Assembly: GCA_037042185.1 (NCBI GenBank)
Contig: JAXQJY010000025.1
Coordinates: forward strand, 1,302,001 to 1,366,000
Length of the DNA stretch: 64,000 bases
Reading direction: 5' to 3'
From: Sordariomycetes sp. S80-01Y
Lineage: Eukaryota > Ascomycota > Sordariomycetes
A program made the position numbers and the translations under genes. A model generated the notes under the pieces. The model did not search any database. It was not told the DNA's origin and saw only the letters and a program-made list of their open reading frames with translations. Positions 55,874-64,000 of this stretch are shown in pieces. Position 1 is the first letter of the stretch. Each line of letters opens with the position of its first letter.

Positions 55874-58800
55874 TTTCGGCAAAGGGACCTCTCGGCAGGT
55901 GTGGTCGCCGTCGTTGTCGCCGTCGTGATCGAGCGCAGGGGCTGGCGGTGTTGGCGGGCTGGAGAGGAGGAGAGGGACGAGGTTTAGGTCAGGCGAGATC
56001 GCACCTGGGGGTTGAGGTGCTCGCCGGCGGCGGTGGCGGTGGTGCCAGTGGTGGTTGCGGCGGGTGACGCCCTTGCAGGATCGCGACGGGGTGGACGCTC
56101 AGGCCTTGGAGGTGGCCGGGACCAGCTGATATGAGTGCAGTGCAGTGCAGTGCAGCAATGAAAAGCCACTGCCCTGGAACCTGGAAAGGTCGTTGCGGCT
56201 TCTCGTCGTGACCTCGAGGAACGGAATGGAAGAGTAGCAGCTGACGGCCTCGTCGCCAACTCGGGGTGTCTAAGGTTTGAACGAACTCGTTTGCCCGGGG
56301 CGGCTCCAGTCTGCATGCTCCGACCGAGTCCAGCCTGAGGTCGCCCAGAACTGGAAGCAGAAGGCTGTGTAAGACCGGCCCCAGAACTGACACTAACAGA
56401 CAAGCATGCCCCAGTCCACGGGCTACGGTCGCTGAAACACCCAAACTCGAAACCCTCTGTTAATTACTCTTCCATTTAATACTCCGTAATAATAACACCC
56501 GTTCAATGCAAACGGGGGTGCCTTTCCCGTGCTACTGTACGCGAGCCCCATAAGGTCGAGGCACAGCCGCTGCCCGTTTGCCCGTCTACGCCTACTTAAG
56601 TAAGGCACCTTAGCGTCGGCACGCCAGCAAGGATGTCCTCTGCTGGCCGCCCCTGACAGCTTCAGTCGTCACTCGAGCCGCGTCGTCATTGCTGTCGATG
56701 CGACGACGTGTTCATCAGGCTGTTGCGAGCTCTTCGCTGTTCATCTTCCCTCACGGCCCCGGTCCAATCTCAGGTCCGTCGTGTGCGTGCCTGACGCGCC
56801 GCGACACACACTCTGTGGGCAACCCGCCGCCATCGGTTTGGGAGGTGAGAGACAGGAGCAAGACACGCGGAAACGGATTTCTTCTTCGGGCTCCTGTGGC
56901 TCTGCTCTGCAGCTCGAGGACACCGTGACGGAGCCAAGCAGCGCTTCTTCTTGGTTCCTGATCGCTCCACGCCAGCGCTGCCACTTGGCAGATTGGCAAG
57001 AGTCCAGACTCTGTCAGACAGTCCCCATCTGTCCCTGATTCAAAGCCTGGCATGTGGTGCGCACACTCACACACTTCGCCTCTGTGACTGGCTGACCCCT
57101 TTTTGTGCTTTTTCTCTCCGCTTCCGCTTCCTCCCCTGCCGCCTGCGCCTCGACCCCTCGATGCCCCTGATCAGCTTTGAAATGGCACATTATCGTCATC
57201 CCCCTCGCTGCCGTCACGCAAGATACCATGAATCACGTCTCGGGCACCCACTAACAGACAGTCACGGATTCAGCCCAGTCCACCGGCTGCTTCGGCCTTC
57301 TCCGCCACGATCGATCGCTTTATCCACCCTCGCGTGGCGTCAAGCCCCATAGCCTGACTCGACTCTCCCAGAGCTGTACCGCTGACACAATCTTTAAACT
57401 TTTCCTAGGTTCAGGACTCCAATTTTTTCCTCCGACGCTCTCGCTCAGGGTCTTGGACGGGCCGCCATTCCCTCTCATGGATGGGTACATACTTTCGTGG
57501 TGGGAGCTTACCACCACCATACCGACGTCTCCAATGGCCCCGGCAGCTGAAAAGAAAAATCTTTGCCCCCTACATTCCAACGGCTTGCGGCGTGCAAGGC
57601 GCGTTCGCGTAAATGAGGATGAGCAAGGCGCAGACCAAATGCTCCCTTGGTTAGGTGCAGGGCCATTGCCGAGACTCAAGTCATCTGCATCAGCTGTACT
57701 CTGTAGCAAGCGTGATAAGCGAAGGGCATACTTTTAACAGCACCATAATGCCCTATTCAGCATATAATTATCAAGCAACTTCAGGAGCACTTGAAAGCGC
57801 TGGTCTGGGCTAAGCACCGACTTCAGGACACCGGTACTGGCCAAGTACCGCCGATACGGCGTCTTAAGTCTCCTGTAGTCCTATCGTTGCAGCTCGCTCC
57901 GATTCCAACAGCCTTGTCGCATCCTTCCTGATGCTCGCTTGCATGCTGAGAGACTGGCCAAAGGACCGCCATCATGAGCTACGGCGGTGCCTTAAGAGCC
58001 ACTGCAATCAGCCGGCGACAAAGTAAGACACTCGCATCTCACAAGACCCCTCCCATCATGAGGCTGTGAGACATCCTGCATACCAGTCGCAGATTATCCC
58101 CGACATTTCGTCACACTTGCCGCTTCGAAAGGCTCCGTGAGACACAGCAACGCCTTTTGTTCAGAGCGGTGCTTGCAGGTTGGGTTGTAGCATGGAAGAC
58201 CTGTCAAGGGCTGCAAAGTGCCCCTGACTTTGTGCGTGTATCGTGGCTTTTTCAGCCTTCGTTTGATTCTGAATCCAGTCTAAGGAGCACTCTGGCCACT
58301 TTGAAGACGAAGCTTGGTCGAACACCCGTCCGGGCATTTTCGTCTCACTTGAATTCTGTCTGTGCAAGTTCCCCTGCTGACCGATGTTTTCATATGCTGC
58401 GGTTGCCTTTCTTGTATTTTGACTTAGAAGAGATTGATCGTGTGTTGAGCATTCAAAATGAGTCCCACGCTATATGGACTAGAAGAGCACTCTCCCAACT
58501 GTGAGGCCTAGTCGGAAAGTTTGGGTACCTAGGAGTGGTCCTTCAACCAGGAGAACACGGACCAGGGTGCTGCCCAGCTTCATTCTTGGCATTCTCTTCA
58601 AATCTCATCTCTATTGCGTCCATGATCCTTAATCAATCGGATGTGGCTCTAGGTGTCCGTGGTGATTGGAAGGAGCCATAGTTGGACAGTGGGCCTTCGT
58701 ACCATGTTTTGGGGGTCGTTCTGAGGCGGAATCGACGGGTTAACTCTACTGAAAGACAGCTTGGACCTTTATGACAGTAGTTATTTGTTGAAAGAGTGCA

Positions 58801-59208
58801 GAGCAGCCTCAAAGTGCTCCCCATAGCCCTACAACCTGCTACAACCGCTGCTTGCCTTGGTAAGGGCCACCCATGACCGGGCCTCAATTTGGGCTTCTCT
58901 AAGTTATCATAGTTATTGACCAAGAAACCTTCCAGAGTATTCAATCAACCAAAAGTAAAATGCTAAAGTGAAAATCAAGGACATAATAGAAGGTTGAAAA
59001 GGGGCGCGGGTTTGTACCGCTCAGCCAATCACCGTCGCCCAAAAGATCTACACAGGTCTTTCGCCGACCTCACATCTTAAGCCCATCATCAATCCATCAA
59101 CGCACTCTTCATAACTCACGCAGCTTCAGGCCATGTAGCTGGCCCCAACACTGTCTTCTACCTCGTGAGATTGAGATCGTTCCGTGTCAAGGCTGAATCC
59201 TCGCCATA
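55874..59208. other. Long gene-poor spacer right of the SYLF gene
   Basis: 3.3 kb between two start codons: SYLF promoter at left, small-protein promoter at right. It contains a TGCAG pentamer repeat (56136-56155) and one TACTCCGTA motif (56480-56488). Open frames such as 57453-57737 have no motifs or splice context. I see no gene or element here. Confidence 0.5.
56136..56155. repeat. TGCAG pentanucleotide microsatellite
   Basis: Four perfect TGCAG units in the spacer upstream of the SYLF gene. Confidence 0.85.
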
Positions 59209-59470
59209 ATGTTCAAGTACGTACTCGAGCCGCGTGTCGCGGCGATCGCGAACAGCTACTGACCCCTTCAGAGCCTACAGGAACCTTTCCAGCAGAACCC
59301 GCCTCGGGGTCGGCGTGGGCATCCTGGCCTGGGGTGCCGCAGGCCTCTATATCTCAGATGCGGCAGAGGAGAAGCTTGGTTTCACGCCGACAGACAAGGA
59401 CAAGCACGAGCTGGAGAGGTGGACGCCGCACTTGACGGTTGTTGATAAAGAGCAGGGCGAGAAGCGGTAG
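59209..59470 (+). CDS. Small single-pass membrane protein, probably mitochondrial
   Basis: Two exons, 59209-59216 (8 nt) and 59272-59470, separated by a 55-nt intron (GTACGT donor, CTGAC branch, CAG acceptor), give 68 aa starting MFKAYRNLSSRTRLG. The basic, acid-free N-terminus followed by one hydrophobic helix (VGVGILAWGAAGLYISD, about residues 16-32) and a charged tail (TPTDKDKHELERW) is the layout of small inner-mitochondrial-membrane proteins such as respiratory-complex accessory or assembly subunits. I cannot name the family. The start has A at -3, and the only long reading frame becomes complete with the 8-nt exon, supporting the model. It converges on the zinc-finger gene. Confidence 0.72.
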
Positions 59471-60091
59471 TACGCTCAAGTCCTATAGATAATCTCCTGG
59501 TAGGAAGCACTTAATACTACACGAGCTTAATGCACAGGCCGGCGCATCTTAAGTTCGGTAATATGCAGAGACGATCTAGAGGGCAGAAATGCGTGAAAAG
59601 ATCAACTTTTGTGATTATCGACCAGCTACCTGTACCACGCCGCACGAAATCTTCGCACAGCGATCCTGTATACAAGCCGTCCTCGGCCAATGCAACCCGT
59701 CAGACCTCTGTTCGCTACTGAAAGCTCCGAGGCCAAAGCCAGGAGCAAACAGTCCGTACGTTTCTAGGCCTTTGTTGATCGCCTCAGCCGAGCCGCAGTC
59801 GCAACCAGCAGAACAGCAGAAACCCGTGTCTATCAAAGTCGAAAGTCTAGTAATGCAGTCTCAACTCCGCCTCCCCGTCTATCTGCCAACCATGCGTTGC
59901 GAAAGAAGTAGCCGCCGCCGGTACCGCCCAGTTGATGCAAGAGAACATGGCAATGTAACCACTTTGCCAGGAACTTGACATTGCCGCCCAGTCCCTAGCC
60001 CTTGACCGAGCCCTAAGAACGAAATTGAATAAGAACGCAGAAAACAAAGTACCGAACCAAAACCACGAAATGCAACGCCTTTCGAATGCAA
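59471..60091. other. Convergent 3' spacer small protein/zinc-finger gene
   Basis: 621 bp between stop codons. A few short frames run on both strands without motifs; presumably 3' UTRs. Confidence 0.45.
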
Positions 60092-63000
60092 TCATCCCCG
60101 GTGAGTTTTTAGTGAAGAGTCGTCATAAGCACCTGAGGTGCCTAATTCCGTCTTGACAGACGCCGTCTCAGCATCCCCAACAACTTGAGGCAGGGGCCTG
60201 AAGAGCTTCGCCATGTCCAATGTCAAATCCATAGTTCCGTAATGTTCGTCGATCTCTCCGATAGATCCCAGTTCTTCTCCTCTTGATGCTCCGTCCGATA
60301 TCACCCATTCTCGCACCGACTTGAGAAGGGATATAACCTGGATAAAACGTGCGTCCGCTGGCAGACGAAGGTCTGCCGGACTGGTGTATTTGAGAACGTA
60401 TTTGGCTAGCCAGTAGAAGTGGATGCCGTCCCTGGAAAATCCAGACCGCTTGGGATTGGCTCCAGATGCCATCACAGGGGGGAATTGTGTGACCATGTCA
60501 ACGTCCCAGTTATACTTGAACTTGTCGAGCGCTGCGCTTAACGCTTCAAGATTCTGGAGTGGCATGTCCTGCCCGGCGCCCTTTACAGGTGTAGCTCTCC
60601 CGCTGTAGGATTTGGAGGGCACGACCCAGTCGCTTGGTGGGGGCATATCGTGAGCGGTGAGTGCCAATGCATCACCCTCTGTTTGCGCTCGGAATATTTG
60701 ACCCATAAGTGCATGGATGAGCACAAACTTCCCGTAGAGGTTCGTGCTACCAGGTTGGATCTGGGTGCTGGGATGAAGGAGCGCCATCAGTGCCCAGTGA
60801 ACTTCAGGCTGAGTAGCTCGCTGAGTTCCAAAAGTATTCTTGTCGCGCACAGCATCTGACCCAAGTAAGCCCAAGGCCGCCAGGCAATCTTCTGAAGTTT
60901 TGGCGTCCCACGCCGCGTCGTCACAAGGTAGCGGAATTTGCAGCTCCAAGGGGTCGATCTGAGGGACCATGTTGAAGTATAGACTCATGGCCACGTCCCC
61001 CAAATAAACGCCTAGCATTACTCGAACGCGTCTTTCCTGCTCAATCCAACTCTCCCACTCAAAATGATTGATAGAGAATGTCGAAGGATCGAAACTAGAT
61101 TGATGCAATGGCGAGAAGAGTGAGCTGGACCTTGATGTCGACAGAAGCTGATATTTGCGTGTCTCCTGCGCGAGGATCGGAAACACGTCCCTCGCACGCT
61201 CACGTTGCTGCGGATTTCCGTTCCAGAGCGTCAAGATCGCGGAGATCAATACAGCTTGGAATCTTTGCGTGTCGCCCGCAGAAGCTGGTGGCTGTCCGGT
61301 GTCTGCTGGCGTTGCGCTTGAGAGGAAAGCGTTGTCGCTTTCCAATGCAATCCAGAGGAAGTCCATCATCTGCCGTACACTATCTGCTTCCAGCCGGTCT
61401 GAGTAACATGCGCCAATGCAACACATGGCTGCAAGCAGTCCTGTGTATGCTTGCATGACCTTGAACGTTGGAAGGTGTAAAACAGGAGTGTGAACGTGAA
61501 AATGGGTATACTTGTCAAGGAAATCTTTAATATTGTCGGGTGAGAGATAGAGGTTCATAACAGCGAGGTGAGATGGAGGGTGGGAGGTCGGAGTAAAGAA
61601 GAAGCCGAGGATCTGATCGGAGAGTTTGGTGTACGGATTAACGATATTGGATGGAAGGCCCCAAGTCAAGCTTGGAGAGTCGATTTGACGGGCGTCAGCC
61701 GATGACAAGTCGGAATTAGGGTCGGCTTTGATTGCGGTCTGCGTCTGTCCAAGATTAGGCAAAGTTGTATCGGGAACAGAGGGAAGATGCGCACCAGCCT
61801 GAAACATCTGAGACCAGTCAAGGCCAGATTGTTGATTTGAGTGTTGACCACCGTAAGCGGGCATACCGTTCTGACCAGGAGGCATGCTGTAGCTCGGCAT
61901 GGGCTGGCTGTTCATAGAGCCAGACACATCGTTGCTACCGTAGGGCTGCGAACCGCCCATGACGGGCGCCGGCATGCCTCTGCGATCAGAGCCATTGGTG
62001 TTACCAATGCTGCTTGAGCGGGACATGTGGTTCTGGTCTGAGCCCATGTTGTTCATGCTATCCTGCTGGAGAGGAACCATGCCGAAGGGGTGGTTCATGC
62101 CATCCTGAGGGGGGAGGTTGTTGAGACCGTTCAACTGATGAAGATCTCCCTCCTGACCCATGGCAGCCTTCTGCTGCTGGTTCTTCTTCACATGAGCCTG
62201 GGGGTGCGACAAGTGGCTGACACCGGTGGGGTTTCCACGGCGAATCGAGCACTTTTGGAAGTGACGCTTCAGAATATCACTACGCGAAAAAGTGTCGCGG
62301 CAGAGAACACACATGTAGGGACGGTCACCCGTGTCTGATACGTGTTAGCGTGGTCGCGACTTCCTGTATTTCGACGCGTCCGGACTTACGGCGGAGGAGA
62401 TGGCGCTTCAAATGCTTCGCGTGAAGATAGGTCTTGGTACAGTGGGGGCACGGGAACTTGCCATCCGCGTCCTTGACCGGAATGACAGTGCTCTTGGTGG
62501 TGGCGGTACCAGCGGCCGGGGCAGCAGGGCGACCAGGAGCGCTGGGCAGGATGCCACGACGGCCTTGGCTACCAACAACATGAGTAGGGGTGTCGCCCTC
62601 GGGTCCCATGGGTTGAGGCTGCATGAGCGAGCCACCGGGACCATACGGCGACGGAGCACCAGGCTGCTGGGACATGATGCCACCAGGAGGCATGGGACGC
62701 AGCACAGGAGGAGCGCGGCCGCCAGAGGGAGGTGCGGGTGCGAGAGGCTGCTGGCCAGATGAGGCCGTCGTAGACTGAGGCATCATGGAGCCAGAGGTAG
62801 GGTACCCAGTTGGAGGCGGGTACTGGTTCTGATGCTGCTGGGGAGGCATTGAGTAGATGCTGCGGTTGCCCTGGGGCTGCGACGTCTGTTGCTGATAGTT
62901 GGACAGGTTGTTGTTGGAATTGGGCGTGTTTGGCGTTCCCGGCGTACGCGGTGTGTGCGGGTTGCTCCCGTACATTGGCTGCATGGTGGACGTGGGAGGC

Positions 63001-63137
63001 TGCAACGGCGGCAGAGTCTGTGGCAGAGGCGAGCCGGACTGCAGCTGGTGGGGAGAAAGAGTGGTCGGGGAGGGATATGTCTGAGGGGCGGAAGTCGTGT
63101 TTATACCATTTGAAGACGAGTAGGAGGGCTGGTCCAT
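60092..63137 (-). CDS. C2H2 zinc-finger transcription factor with fungal-specific middle domain
   Basis: A DNA-binding regulator. Two exons, 63137-62390 and 62334-60092 (55-nt intron, GTAAGT donor, CTAAC branch), give 996 aa. The intron splits finger 1 at its last zinc ligand. Finger 1 is C-x2-C-x12-H-x3-H (Cys230, Cys233, His246, His250); finger 2, YMCVLCRDTFSRSDILKRH then FQKC, ends in Cys (Cys258, Cys261, His274, Cys278). The TGDRPY linker is canonical. The first 220 residues are Pro/Gln/Ser/Gly-rich. After a linker, about residues 480-800 read as the fungal-specific transcription-factor middle domain (DFLDKYTHFHVHTPVLHLPT, GLLAAMCCIGACYSDR). I chose ATG 63137; upstream codons are open but have no ATG. 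Target genes are unknown. Confidence 0.9.
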
Positions 63138-64000
63138 GCTAAAACGCGTGTGCGGACGTTGGAGAACAGAAAGTTGACGCTTTCGCGATGTTGTGAAAGG
63201 TGGGATGCGCGACTTCTTTGGAGGTGAAGACGCGACCAGGATTGATTGCGACGCGATCAACGACGACAATCGATTGTATCCGTTGTGAACGGGGGGGAAG
63301 AGTATCGTTGGCGTGCCCGCGTGTGGATGCAGGAGAGCGGCGAGGTCCCAGTGAGGTGGATGAGGCTCGTGGCAGGTCCCTCTTTGGTGGTGGGCGGTGG
63401 TGTTTGGGGGAGGCTGCGTAGGTGGAGAACTGGGTCTCGACGGTTTTTTATTTTTCTATCCGAAGAGAGGACCGGGAGTGGACGCAAGCAGCTCCGCTAG
63501 CAGATCTTGCAGACCGGGAACTGACCGTCGGTCGAAGAAGGCTAAGACGTATCTGGATGGGTACGAGTCGAGTCAAGGTCGAACTTCGGGTGGGCAGGAA
63601 GCGCGGTACGTATCCTGAGATCGGACTGACGCAAAAGGCGCAGCGTGGGAGGAGAGCCGTTGGGATGGCAGAAAGTGAAAGCTTTCTGGTGGGATCTGGC
63701 GTTGGAGTAAGGGAGCAGAGGAGTGTGGGTGGGACTCCAAGATGGGACTCCGAAGTTTGGATCTTGCCAGGCGGCGGTTCTTGGGCAAGGTCCAGTGGCA
63801 GTGGCAAGTGGGCCTCTTGTGCGTCCCAGGGGGCCACAAAAAGAACCGCGACGGGCTGAAGATGGGTCCACGACCGAACAAAGTTGACTTGACAAGCCGA
63901 TGCACTTGCGGGACTGGTATGCGATTGATTTGGAGCAGCGCAATTGGTTTTGGGCCAGTGCAGGTGCGACGAGATTTGCTGGGGTGAGTGCGGATTTGAT
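63138..64000. promoter_or_regulatory. Promoter region of the zinc-finger gene, to window edge
   Basis: 863 bp upstream of the zinc-finger start. Overlapping short frames on both strands lack coding character. GC-rich with G-runs (63285-63300, 63395-63415). No further gene is supported before the edge. Confidence 0.45.

Noticed and set aside
57453-57737. Plus-strand 94-codon frame in the right-hand spacer
   Set aside because: Composition and lack of motifs look random; no clear leader or intron partners.
1-64000. CRISPR array or prokaryotic-type operon
   Set aside because: Spliceosomal introns, fungal protein families and the absence of spaced direct repeats rule these out.

Overview
The window looks like nuclear DNA from a filamentous ascomycete (Pezizomycotina, most likely Sordariomycetes). 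Genes are separated by short to moderate spacers. They carry many introns of about 47-85 nt with GTRNGY-like donors, CTRAY branch sites and YAG acceptors. The proteins are typically fungal: a C2H2 regulator with a fungal-specific middle domain, an RTA1 lipid exporter, a GPI-anchored Ser/Thr-rich wall protein, and exportin-T (Los1). I resolved 18 protein genes with 40 introns by reading splice sites, reading phase and protein conservation together. I saw no confident tRNA, rRNA, CRISPR array or transposon.

Layout, left to right: RIX1 (-) and YPP1/TTC7-like (+) diverge from a 570-bp spacer. YPP1 converges on LOS1 exportin-T (-). After a 4.3-kb gene-poor gap comes a GPI-anchored surface protein (+), then argininosuccinate synthase ARG1 (-, 13 exons), an RTA1-family exporter (+), an M18 aspartyl aminopeptidase (+), a Whi5/Nrm1-type G1/S repressor (-) and the Mediator tail subunit Med15/Gal11 (-). 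A second gap of 4.0 kb leads to phospholipase D (+), a membrane-anchored ER disulfide isomerase (-), TDP1 (+), a MATE transporter (+), ARP9 (-), an unknown Pro/Gln-rich protein (-) and a SYLF-domain protein (-). A 3.3-kb gap is followed by a 68-residue membrane protein (+) and the zinc-finger regulator (-).

The genes do not form a pathway cluster. They are mostly housekeeping: ribosome assembly, PI4-kinase recruitment, tRNA export, arginine synthesis, peptide turnover, cell-cycle and transcription control, lipid signalling, ER folding, DNA repair, chromatin remodelling and the actin/endocytosis interface. Tail-to-tail pairs have 3' spacers of about 320-620 bp. Head-to-head pairs share promoters of 0.57-4.3 kb.

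The most interesting observations concern gene structure. ARG1 has a 5-nt internal exon beside exons of 14, 14 and 18 nt. Three other genes have first coding exons of 6, 8 and 12 nt. RIX1 hides an in-frame 48-nt intron. The phospholipase D gene carries what looks like a one-base shift absorbed by the choice of splice acceptor. ARP9 is preceded by 97 open, ATG-less codons in the same frame as the stop codon of the upstream gene. The aminopeptidase has nested start codons suited to dual mitochondrial/cytosolic targeting. I found no clear sign of an undescribed multi-gene system.
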